The position numbers were made by a program, and so were the translations under genes. The notes under the pieces are model-generated. The model had not been told where the DNA came from. It worked only from the letters and a program-made list of their open reading frames with translations, and searched no databases. Shown piece by piece: positions 30,868 through 38,040 of a DNA stretch of 53,426 nt. Source of the DNA: Eubacteriales bacterium (GTDB taxonomy: Bacteria; Bacillota; Clostridia; Oscillospirales; Oscillospiraceae); NCBI GenBank assembly GCA_030531595.1, contig JAUNND010000007.1:1-53426 (forward strand), in the 5' to 3' direction. How positions within the stretch are numbered: the stretch's first letter is position 1; the number at the start of each line of letters is the position of its first letter.

Positions 30868-31776
30868 ATGAAAAAAAGACGTGCATTGTTTGCCTCGCTG
30901 ACGCTTGCGGGGCTGTCCATGGAGGAACTGTACCGTTATATCTTCTGCCGTCATCAGGGCTCGCTTTCATTCGCGGATTTCAAGCATCACAGTGAAGATT
31001 ACTATGAACGCCGCGACCGCTATGCAGACGACTTCGGAAAGCTCCCCTTTACCGAGTACACTTTGAAAGGCGAGCGCGGCAGGACCCTTGTCGGGCATTA
31101 CATCTGTGCCGGAGAAAAGCCATCGGGCAGGATCGCCTTTCTGATCCACGGCTACCGTGCCGACAGTGCCGAAGCGGCAGGACCTTTTTATGAGTACTAC
31201 TTTTCAAAGGGCTGGGATGTGTTCGTCTGCGACCATGCCTCGCACGGTCTGAGTGAGGGTGAGATCATATCCTATGACTACTATGAGAGCCTCGACTGTC
31301 TCAAATGGCTGGACTTTCTCAAAGAGAACTACGGAGAGGACATACAGATCATCCTGCACGGCTTTTCCATGGGCGGCGCCATCGTTGTGAAAATGAGCGA
31401 CAGAGTGCCGGAGAACGTAAAATTCATCTGCGATGACTGCGGCTTTTCCGACGCCGTCGGCATAATAAAGCCGAAGCTGAAAGTGCTCTACCCTGTCGTG
31501 AGGCTTCTGAACCGCGGTGTAGGCAGATTTCGGCTGGAGGACACCGACGTAAGAGAGAATTTATCCCACGCAAAGGTTCCGATACTTTTTGTCCACGGGA
31601 CAGCCGATCCGACCGTGCCCTTTGAAATGGGGAAAGAGCTTTATGAGCTGTGCCCCACCGAAAAGGACTGTCTGTTCTCCGAGGGGATACTGCACGTGGA
31701 GAGCATATACCGCCGGAGGGAAGAATACGAGAAAAAGCTTGACAGCTTTATAGATAAATATACGAAGCGAGGATGA
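30868..31776 (+). CDS. Alpha/beta hydrolase
   Basis: A 302-residue serine hydrolase. The nucleophile elbow is GFSMGG (S167), the oxyanion-hole region LIHGYRADSAEAAG lies near residue 90, and the late acid and histidine are expected in VHGTADPTVPF and GILHVESIY. It has a basic, mildly hydrophobic N-terminus (ALFASLTLAGLSMEEL) that could anchor it at the membrane. The substrate is unknown; esterase or acylglycerol lipase activities are common in this group. GGAGG precedes the ATG. It stands between the phosphatase-barstar gene and the MalY-like gene, with 25-bp and 4-bp gaps, so the three form one transcript. Confidence 0.8.
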   Translation: MKKRRALFASLTLAGLSMEELYRYIFCRHQGSLSFADFKHHSEDYYERRDRYADDFGKLPFTEYTLKGERGRTLVGHYICAGEKPSGRIAFLIHGYRADSAEAAGPFYEYYFSKGWDVFVCDHASHGLSEGEIISYDYYESLDCLKWLDFLKENYGEDIQIILHGFSMGGAIVVKMSDRVPENVKFICDDCGFSDAVGIIKPKLKVLYPVVRLLNRGVGRFRLEDTDVRENLSHAKVPILFVHGTADPTVPFEMGKELYELCPTEKDCLFSEGILHVESIYRRREEYEKKLDSFIDKYTKRG

Positions 31777-31780
31777 GAAA

Positions 31781-32977
31781 ATGAAATACGATTTTACAAG
31801 CGTTCTTGACCGGAAAGGTCGCGATTCCCTCGCATTCGACAAGATCCCCTTTGAAGGCGTCACCGTGGACGAGGGCTTTGACCCCATCCCCATGTGGATC
31901 GCCGACATGAGCTTCCCCGTTTCTCCCGCTGTCACCAAAGCGATCCTCAAGCGTATGGAAATGCCTAACTACGGCTATTTTGCTCTGCCGCAGGAATATT
32001 TTGACACGATCATAAGCTGGCAGAGCCGCAGAAACGACGTTGTCGGGCTTGAAAAAGAGCATATCGGCTACGAAAACGGCGTTTTAGGCGGCGTCAGCTC
32101 CGCAGTACAGGCATTCTCATCCCCGGGCGAAAAGATACTTATCCACTCTCCCACCTATATCGGCTTTACCCACGTCATGGAGGACACCGGCCGCCCCGTG
32201 ATCCACAGCGAGCTCAAGCGCGATGAAAACGGCGTGTGGCGCATGGACTACGCGGATATGGACGCAAAGCTTAAAAAGTACAATATCCATCTTGCTATCT
32301 TCTGCTCCCCCCACAACCCCTGCGGGAGAGTGTGGGAAAAATGGGAGATCGAAAAGGCGATGGAGGTCTACGCCGCGAATGACTGCATCGTTATCTCCGA
32401 TGAAATATGGTCGGATATCATCATGCCCGGGCATAAGCATATCCCCACCCAGTCCGTATCCGAGGACGCGAGAAACCGCGTTATCGCCTTCTACTCCACC
32501 AGCAAGAGCGCATCCATCGCCGGTCTTGTCGGCTCCTACCATATCATTTATAACCGTCAGCTCCGCGACCGCGTCGTGCACCGTTCGGAGATGAGCCACT
32601 ACAACGATGCAAACGTCCTTTCCGTCCACAGCCTTATCGGCGGCTTTTCCAAGGAGGGCGAGGAGTGGATCGATGAAATGATCGAGGTCATCGACAATAA
32701 TCTCACCTACGCCACCGATTTTATCAAAGCCAATTTTGACGGCGTGAAATGTGCAAAGCCCGAGGGTACGTATATGCTGTATCTCGACTGCGCCGACTGG
32801 TGCCGTGAGCACGGCGTGTCGATAAGCGAGCTTCAGCACAGGGGCGTTAAATGCGGCGTCATCTGGCAGAACGGCGAGGATTTCTATTGGAAAGACACCA
32901 TCCGCATGAATCTGGCTCTGCCGTATGCAAGACTTCAGGATGCCATGGAGCGGCTGAAAAAATACGCGTTTATCTGA
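31781..32977 (+). CDS. MalY/PatB-type PLP enzyme (cystathionine beta-lyase)
   Basis: A 398-residue class I/II aminotransferase-fold enzyme of the MalY/PatB group. PMWIADMSFPVSPAV near the start is characteristic, the PLP lysine is K242 (YSTSKSASIAG), and FCSPHNPCGRVW binds PLP. These enzymes split cystathionine or cysteine S-conjugates to a thiol, pyruvate and ammonia. It begins four bases after the hydrolase gene with GCGAGGATGA upstream. Sulfur metabolism is also touched by the homocysteine methyltransferase in this window, but the genes are far apart. Confidence 0.88.
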   Translation: MKYDFTSVLDRKGRDSLAFDKIPFEGVTVDEGFDPIPMWIADMSFPVSPAVTKAILKRMEMPNYGYFALPQEYFDTIISWQSRRNDVVGLEKEHIGYENGVLGGVSSAVQAFSSPGEKILIHSPTYIGFTHVMEDTGRPVIHSELKRDENGVWRMDYADMDAKLKKYNIHLAIFCSPHNPCGRVWEKWEIEKAMEVYAANDCIVISDEIWSDIIMPGHKHIPTQSVSEDARNRVIAFYSTSKSASIAGLVGSYHIIYNRQLRDRVVHRSEMSHYNDANVLSVHSLIGGFSKEGEEWIDEMIEVIDNNLTYATDFIKANFDGVKCAKPEGTYMLYLDCADWCREHGVSISELQHRGVKCGVIWQNGEDFYWKDTIRMNLALPYARLQDAMERLKKYAFI

Positions 32978-33072
32978 AAGGCTTCTTCATTCCGCCGTCC
33001 AATGCACCGATGCCGTGATCTGCTGCCCGATCGGCACGAAGAGCTATTGCAACCCGGGAAAAGGAGAAACGC

Positions 33073-34236
33073 ATGGATATTAAGATAAAGCGTACTGTTT
33101 CAGCTCTGATTGCCGCTTTTGCGCTGCTGCTCGTCGGCGCTCTCGGTTCCCAAAAAGCTTCGGGGGTCTTCTCCCCCGTCAAAGTCATTCTTGACTGTGA
33201 TATGGGGTATATGAATGACGATACGCTGAGTCTGAGTATGCTCCTTAAAGCCGAAGAGCGCGGTCTTGTGGAGATCCTCGGCATCACCTTGGAGGGCGGA
33301 AACAATTTCATTGATGCGCCATACGAAAACTACGAAGAAACACAATTCGGCAGTTCAAAAAATACCGGGGATTTTCTCAAGCTGATCGGCCGCACGGATA
33401 TACCCTGTTTCCGCGGCACAGACTTTCCCGGAGATATCGGCAGAGACGGTCTTCGGGAGCTGGATGATTTTTATAAAGGGCTTGAATACGGCAGGTTTAA
33501 CGACGGCTACGGAGCCATTCACTTTTTCACAGCCGTCGATCCGGAATTACTCCGTGACAGTAATGACGCCGCCGATTTTCTTGTTCGCTCGGTTCTGGAG
33601 AAGCCGGATGAGGTTGTGATCTTTGCCATCGGCCCCACTATGAACATTGCAAAAGCTGTAAAGCAGGATCCCGATTTTGCTCCGCACGTAAAAGCCATCT
33701 ACTACATGGGAGGCGCCTTGGGCGATACGCTCATGATGGAGAACAGCCGTTCCGAAACGGTTGAGGGAATAGAGGGCGCAAATGTTACGCCTTATGCAGA
33801 ATATAATGTGCTCTACGATCCCTCGGCGTTCGCTGCCTGTATTACTGCGCCTTTCCCGCAGCAGTACATTATACCGGGTTCCTGCAATATCGGTATTGAC
33901 AGCTCCATTGCGGATGATTTCATTGCACACAGCGACGGAACAGGTATTTCCGGACTGTGGGCAGAACACTACAAGGAGTATATTCAGGATTATCCCTATT
34001 GGGACCCTCTTACCGTCTACGCTTTTCTGCGTCCGGACGCCATCACCGCATCTTCCGTTCAATACGTCACCGTCAACACAGACCGTCTTTCGAAATACTT
34101 CGGACGAACCGACGGTTTTTGTCCGGAAGAATATGAGCGGCTTTCCGCTGACCGTCGTTCCCTCTGCGGTCGGGCGGAAGTGATTCGCGAAATGGAGGGT
34201 TTCTGGGATTATACGGTTGAGCTGCTTTGCAATTGA
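33073..34236 (+). CDS. Exported inosine-uridine nucleoside hydrolase-like protein
   Basis: A 387-residue nucleoside hydrolase with an N-terminal signal or anchor segment (residues 8-27, SALIAAFALLLVGALG). The calcium-binding aspartates are in DCDMGYMNDD (D41-D50), the family's DxDxxxDD motif with one spacing variation. IFAIGPTMNIAKAV and YYMGGAL follow as expected. It would cleave nucleosides to base and ribose outside the cytoplasm, but many exported homologues have unproven substrates. AAAAGGAGAAA precedes the ATG. It is a single gene; the following 960 bp hold only repeats and the left end of the mobile element. Confidence 0.82.
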   Translation: MDIKIKRTVSALIAAFALLLVGALGSQKASGVFSPVKVILDCDMGYMNDDTLSLSMLLKAEERGLVEILGITLEGGNNFIDAPYENYEETQFGSSKNTGDFLKLIGRTDIPCFRGTDFPGDIGRDGLRELDDFYKGLEYGRFNDGYGAIHFFTAVDPELLRDSNDAADFLVRSVLEKPDEVVIFAIGPTMNIAKAVKQDPDFAPHVKAIYYMGGALGDTLMMENSRSETVEGIEGANVTPYAEYNVLYDPSAFAACITAPFPQQYIIPGSCNIGIDSSIADDFIAHSDGTGISGLWAEHYKEYIQDYPYWDPLTVYAFLRPDAITASSVQYVTVNTDRLSKYFGRTDGFCPEEYERLSADRRSLCGRAEVIREMEGFWDYTVELLCN

Positions 34237-34328
34237 CACGCAAAAGGTCGGCTCCGAATCGGTCGGTTAAACCGCTCCGATTCAGCAGCAATAATCGATC
34301 ACAAACCAAAAGGATTTCCGCGGAAAGC

Positions 34329-34412
34329 CAATGGCAGTAAGTTAGCAAACGCACGGTAGGGAACGGTCTTGACCGTTCCCTACACTCAGAGAGCCTTAAC
34401 TTAATGACATTG
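34329..34412. repeat. Reduced composite repeat with outer CAATG arms
   Basis: Left end CAATGGCAGTAAGTTAGC and right end CTTAACTTAATGACATTG enclose a small GTAGGGAACGGTC palindrome. CGCGGAAAG occurs on both sides (34319-34327 and 34413-34421), which looks like a 9-bp target duplication. Confidence 0.75.
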
Positions 34413-34480
34413 CGCGGAAAGGCGGTTCGCCATAAGGATTTACAGGTTTTGATCCGCCCTTTTCCGCCCATACTGCATAA

Positions 34481-34520
34481 AAAATTCCGGAAATACGACA
34501 GTATTCCCGGAATTTTATTA
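34481..34520 (+). terminator. Terminator-like hairpin downstream of the nucleoside hydrolase gene
   Basis: AAAATTCCGGAAATAC pairs with GTATTCCCGGAATTTTA around GACA, with flanking A and T runs, so it could work in either direction. Confidence 0.6.
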
Positions 34521-34604
34521 TATTGTCTGGACGAAAAATGCCTGGCTCAAAACTGCTTCGCACCTGAAAAGCAGGATGTTTTTGGCAGGACAAGGTTCCT
34601 CGTC

Positions 34605-34629
34605 GCAGGAATACTTTTTGTATTTCAAG
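34605..34629. repeat. 25-bp block shared with the MITE
   Basis: Differs at one position from bases 10728-10752 of MITE copy 3 (core GGAATACTTT then TGTATTTCAAG). The surrounding ~200 bp does not otherwise align, so this is a diverged or chimeric relative. Confidence 0.5.
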
Positions 34630-34715
34630 GCGATTTAACGCAGTACTGCCGAAAAAAGACGCTTTTCAGGCTGCAAATCCCTATGGTGAACCGCCTAAAG
34701 CGGGAATCCTTTTTT

Positions 34716-34990
34716 TGAATGAAGTCGGGCTGCGCCCTAATGAAGCAAAATGAAGACGGCTTCGCCTAATGAAGCGAAGTCGCCCACGGACTGCGCCGCT
34801 GCCATTTTCATATCAAGTGAAATATCTGCTTCGCAGATGTGAAATAATGCCTCGTTCCTCGGCATTGTGAAATATTGCTTCGCAATGTGAAATGAAATAA
34901 ATCCACCCACGCCCGCAGGCATTTCACACTCCGCAGGCGTATTTCACGTGCGAAGCAATATTTCACAAATCCCGCAAGGGATTTATTTCG
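34716..34990. repeat. Cluster of short TGAAATA/TGCTTCGCA palindromes
   Basis: At least eight small inverted repeats lie in a row, each with a 6-10 bp stem (for example TGCTTCGCA units between TGAAAT words). They also form larger pairings: GAAATAAATCC at 34888 faces GGGATTTATTTC at 34978. No coding sense is seen. It ends at the terminator next to the mobile element's left boundary. Confidence 0.7.
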
Positions 34991-34993
34991 TTG

Positions 34994-35025
34994 AAAAAAC
35001 CTCGTTCCGAAGAACGAGGTTTTTT
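34994..35025 (-). terminator. Probable original tRNA-Ser terminator, displaced by the mobile element
   Basis: AAAAAACCTCGTTC pairs with GAACGAGGTTTTTT. Read leftward, it would lie directly after the tRNA-Ser 3' end if 35,051-53,194 were removed. Confidence 0.7.
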
Positions 35026-35029
35026 CATG

Positions 35030-35050
35030 GCGCAGAAGGAGGGATTTGAA
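35030..35050. other. Attachment site, left copy
   Basis: A 21-bp sequence (GCGCAGAAGG...GATTTGAA) identical to 53174-53194 and to the 3' end of the tRNA-Ser gene on the minus strand. Confidence 0.9.
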
Positions 35051-35156
35051 TTATTGAAATGCCGTTTTTCCCGTTTCTGCACATACCGGATAATGGCTTA
35101 TTCTCAGCACTTTCTATCCTATCCGTCCGGATGGTATCATCCGTTTTCATTCTCTA

Positions 35157-35190
35157 AAGGGAAAAAATAAGGGAAAACTTTAAGGGAAAA
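35157..35190. promoter_or_regulatory. Integrase arm-type sites, left end
   Basis: Three direct AAGGGAAAA boxes at 35157, 35169 and 35182. The same box occurs three times just inside the other end (53024-53061). Confidence 0.7.
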
Positions 35191-35196
35191 AGTTTT

Positions 35197-35790
35197 TTAT
35201 ATTTTGCGTATCATTTGAACCATAGGCAATTCCTGATCGGGAATTCGTGATATCTCGGAAAAATGATTGTTTAAATAAAACTGTATCAGCTCTTTTCTGT
35301 CATGGCACTCGATCATCATATATCTGCCGCCTACAGCCGTAACAGCATCAGAGATAATATCATACGCAAACTGGAGCAGCTCGCTGCCTGATATTGAGTC
35401 TTTCGGTACATTTGAATTGCGTGAAAGCTGACCGATAAGATAACACGAAAAATCATTTATCAGTTCACCGTGGATCTTGCTGCTTAAACCGTCCAATTCT
35501 TTTCTTGTCTTGTTGTCAACGGTTTCCGGTACTGACAATACTTTCAGAGCAAGCGAAATGTACCCGTAAATAATTAACTGATCAAGGCAAAAGTCTTCCG
35601 AATTGAGCTGATCTTCATCACAAATCAGGTACGTTCTGGATTTTGACAATTCTTCAAATTTTACTGCCCTTGTATGTAGGAATTTTTGGATATCATCATC
35701 CTGCTTGCAGGAAAAAGATGACAGGATCTGGTCAAGCAGATCCCTGTCATCTGCAACACGTTCAATCAGCGCGGAGAGCGCAATGGGCAC
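35197..35790 (-). CDS. GNAT-family acetyltransferase, possible toxin of a toxin-antitoxin pair
   Basis: A 197-residue GNAT-fold protein. An N-terminal helical part (LHTRAVKFEELSKSRTYLICDED) leads to the strand IIYGYISLAL, the acetyl-CoA loop region LIGQLSRN...GSELLQFA (about residues 115-140), and the late GGRYMMIECHDRKELIQFYLNNHF. This order resembles the GNAT toxins that acetylate aminoacyl-tRNA. It overlaps the preceding 60-codon gene by 25 bases, as toxin genes often do with their partner. It lies just inside the element's left end and may help maintain it. Toxin activity is inferred; a plain acetyltransferase is possible. Confidence 0.65.
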   Translation of the reverse strand: MPIALSALIERVADDRDLLDQILSSFSCKQDDDIQKFLHTRAVKFEELSKSRTYLICDEDQLNSEDFCLDQLIIYGYISLALKVLSVPETVDNKTRKELDGLSSKIHGELINDFSCYLIGQLSRNSNVPKDSISGSELLQFAYDIISDAVTAVGGRYMMIECHDRKELIQFYLNNHFSEISRIPDQELPMVQMIRKI

Positions 35791-35948
35791 CGCTTTAATA
35801 ATCCTTCACTCCTGTCTCTGCTGGCCCGGGAGTCGGCGCTCTGTTTAATTGGATTACCGGGTGTTTTGTCGTTCATTATTTTTGCAAGTTTTTCGAGAGA
35901 AGCAGGATCATTGATTTCGATCTTTCTTTCAAAAGTGCTTGTTGCCAT
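35766..35948 (-). CDS. Small partner protein of the GNAT gene, possible antitoxin
   Basis: A 60-residue protein, MATSTFERKIEINDPASLEKLAKIM at the start and an Arg/Ser-rich tail (RSEGLLKRCPLRSPR). GGGAGG lies about eight bases before the ATG. It shares 25 bases with the GNAT gene, so the two are translationally linked. Similar short proteins accompany GNAT genes on clostridial elements as I recall, but I cannot confirm this here. No helix-turn-helix is visible, so autoregulation is not supported. Confidence 0.6.
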   Translation of the reverse strand: MATSTFERKIEINDPASLEKLAKIMNDKTPGNPIKQSADSRASRDRSEGLLKRCPLRSPR

Positions 35949-36077
35949 AGCGTTTTCCTCCCTTCGTATGACTGATTATTCAATAGGGAAATATCATTCC
36001 CTGCTTATTATTATACGCACATACTCGGATAATTCAAGATAAATTTTTGTGAATTGTAAATTGTATGAATTGTGTGT

Positions 36078-36533
36078 TTATTCGTCAAGAAGTACTTTGA
36101 AAACCATTTTTTTCGAGCGGCTGCTTTTAGAGCCCGGACAGTTGGGCTTATGGATATCCTGCGGCAAAGCGATGATAAATTCGTCTGGCGCAAGCTCCAT
36201 CAAACTGCCGTCTAAATCTTCAAAAAACGTGCAATCCTTTTCTTCGTCTATAACCGGCTTTTCGGCAAGGTGGGAGATGGGGCAGATGCCTATCGACTCA
36301 CTGCCCTCCAGAAGAAGCTGAATGTCGGCATAGCGTCCGTGTACCTCCCACGTTGTCGGCATTTGGGTAAGCTCCCGGTCTAGAACGTTGATGAAAAGGT
36401 TTTCACCGTCTATTTCGTAATGACCGGTCTGCATAGCGGCAAGGTCATTTTCCACGGCAAATTCAGCGGCCTTGGCAAAGTTTTTACCTAAGAAAGCATA
36501 CTGAGAGAGTTTTTTTATATTGTCATAGATCAT
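36078..36533 (-). CDS. YhcH/YjgK/YiaL family protein (NanQ-like sialic acid anomerase)
   Basis: A 151-residue cupin-type protein of the YhcH family. In E. coli the homologue NanQ (YhcH) speeds conversion between sialic-acid anomers so that the lyase receives its open-chain or alpha form. Family features include EIDGENLFINVLDRELTQM, DIQLLLEGSESIGICPIS and the metal-site region DEFIIALPQDIHKPN. AGAGGAAA precedes the ATG. It is the last gene of the leftward arm of the sialic-acid cluster. The role here rests on the family and the nanA gene on the same element. Confidence 0.85.
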   Translation of the reverse strand: MIYDNIKKLSQYAFLGKNFAKAAEFAVENDLAAMQTGHYEIDGENLFINVLDRELTQMPTTWEVHGRYADIQLLLEGSESIGICPISHLAEKPVIDEEKDCTFFEDLDGSLMELAPDEFIIALPQDIHKPNCPGSKSSRSKKMVFKVLLDE

Positions 36534-36738
36534 TTTTCGTTTCCTCTGATGCGTTTTGCGTATTCAGGCCGATTTCGTCCTTTTCGTCAATTCCCAGCAG
36601 CTTTTCGACAAGGCGCTTTTCTTCCTTCCTCTCAAAACTGTTGAAGAGATCGTCTGGCGTAACCAGCGAGAACACCCGCGGCGCGGAGTCGATGAATTTC
36701 CCTGAAAAAAGTATATAAGCTTCGGAAACTTTTGTCAA
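36523..36738 (-). CDS. Short unrecognised open frame between the DUF624 and yhcH genes
   Basis: Seventy-one codons if a TTG at 36738 is the start; no Shine-Dalgarno is visible before it and there is no in-frame ATG near its beginning. The C-terminal half is charged (FERKEEKRLVEKLLGIDEKD). It overlaps the yhcH start by 11 bases. It could be a real small gene or the surviving tail of a longer gene lost between DUF624 and yhcH. I do not recognise it. Confidence 0.3.
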   Translation of the reverse strand: MTKVSEAYILFSGKFIDSAPRVFSLVTPDDLFNSFERKEEKRLVEKLLGIDEKDEIGLNTQNASEETKNDL

Positions 36739-36767
36739 TGTTCTGATGAAAAGCGTGCTTTTTGTAT

Positions 36768-37379
36768 TTATTCGTTCGCTTGCAGTTTTTCAAATACCGG
36801 CTCAAGGAGATATGAGCGAAGCAGCATACAAAGCCCCGGCAGAAAGGTAACCGGGAGGAGAAAGCGGACGCACAGCCACAGACAAATCGCGGTGATCAAC
36901 CCGATAGCAGCTGTTCTCAACGGATGAACAACCGCTAACTTTAGAGCCGCGACGTTAAGCGAGACAAAACCAAAAGAGAATCTCGACAGCAGCGGGAAGA
37001 CCCAACAGGCGACGCCTAAAGTAAATATCTGCAAACAGAGCAGCGCCACGGACAGCACGTAAACCATCGGGGTAATACCGGCGCTGTCCGTAAAAGTTCT
37101 GTACAGGAAGAACGGGCCCCCGATCAGCGCCGTCCACAGCAGCGAGCAGGGAACGGTCAGCTTGAATTCATTTTTGAAGGTGTGCAGATAGCGGGTGAAA
37201 ATATCATCTTCCCTTTTACGGATGGAATGGATGATCGTGTCATACAGCGCCGTGGAGGAAGCCCCCAGCGTCAGCACGGGCACGGAACCAAGAAACCACA
37301 TCAGGCTCAGAAGAAATATTTCCCCGAAGCTGCCCAGAAGCTTCCAGATCGGCGCTTCCGCGTTGAAAAAGCGTTTCAT
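36768..37379 (-). CDS. DUF624 (YesL-like) membrane protein
   Basis: A 203-residue membrane protein with about five segments. The N-terminal MKRFFNAEAPIWKLLGSFGEIFLLSLMW pattern, cut short here to its first part, is typical of DUF624/YesL, followed by GASSTALYDTIIHSIRKRED. Such proteins sit in sugar ABC-transporter operons of Firmicutes; their function is unknown. The start at 37379 overlaps the stop of the upstream SGNH gene (TAATG), a sign of translational coupling, and rules out the longer upstream reading. It is part of the leftward arm of the sialic-acid cluster. Confidence 0.82.
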   Translation of the reverse strand: MKRFFNAEAPIWKLLGSFGEIFLLSLMWFLGSVPVLTLGASSTALYDTIIHSIRKREDDIFTRYLHTFKNEFKLTVPCSLLWTALIGGPFFLYRTFTDSAGITPMVYVLSVALLCLQIFTLGVACWVFPLLSRFSFGFVSLNVAALKLAVVHPLRTAAIGLITAICLWLCVRFLLPVTFLPGLCMLLRSYLLEPVFEKLQANE

Positions 37380-38020
37380 TATATAAGAGTGGGAACAAGC
37401 TCGGCCAGTTTGTCGGCAAGCTGCCTGTGTCCCTTGGATGAAAGGTGCATATAGTCTACGGTGTTGAATTCCGCAAGACCCTCCGCATCCAGAAATGTCC
37501 AGCCGTGAAGAGCACATTTTTTCCGGTATTCCTCCGCAACGCCGAGGGAGACCCTATGGCAGTTCACGCCCATGGCAGCATCGTTGAGCCCTTCCCCGAT
37601 GCAGGGGGGCGCCACCACGAGAATATTGGGCTTCCCATCCTTCCACGCCATGACAGTCTCCGCTTTCATGGCAAGACGCTCCAGTCCTATGCCGATGCAG
37701 GCGGCGTTGGCGTTGAAACGGTCCTTTGTGTCGTTCGTACCCAGCATGATGATGAGCAGGGACACCGGCTCATGCGTCATAAGCGTCGAGAAGATCACAT
37801 CCAGACCGGACATGCACTCATGCAGCGGATCGCGAAAGACGGTGGTCCTCCCGGACAGTCCTTCTTCCAGAACGAGGTAGTCATCTCCGAGCTTCTTCTG
37901 CAGAAGACAGGTCCAGCGCTCCTCCTCATTGAAGCGGTCGGTATGATCCGCACTGTCGGACGGGTCGGCGCAGTACCCGTGCGTATTGGAGTCACCGAAG
38001 CAGACGATATGTTTTTTCAT
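37379..38020 (-). CDS. SGNH/GDSL hydrolase, possible sialic acid O-acetylesterase
   Basis: A 213-residue SGNH hydrolase with all four blocks: GDSNTHG (nucleophile S11), the block II Gly in EEGLSGRTT, GTND (block III Asn) and DYMHLSSKGH (D189, H192). Residues align with small cytoplasmic esterases; no signal peptide is seen. In this cluster the plausible substrate is an O-acetyl group on sialic acid, which must be removed before the lyase can act (the NanS role). The substrate is inferred from context alone. It overlaps DUF624 and lies 20 bp after the ROK gene. Confidence 0.82.
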   Translation of the reverse strand: MKKHIVCFGDSNTHGYCADPSDSADHTDRFNEEERWTCLLQKKLGDDYLVLEEGLSGRTTVFRDPLHECMSGLDVIFSTLMTHEPVSLLIIMLGTNDTKDRFNANAACIGIGLERLAMKAETVMAWKDGKPNILVVAPPCIGEGLNDAAMGVNCHRVSLGVAEEYRKKCALHGWTFLDAEGLAEFNTVDYMHLSSKGHRQLADKLAELVPTLI

Positions 38021-38040
38021 TTGAACTCCCTCCTGAACGA

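Noticed and set aside
34716-34990. CRISPR array
   Set aside because: The repeated words are short palindromes of varying length without uniform repeats or unique 30-40 bp spacers, and no cas genes are in the window.
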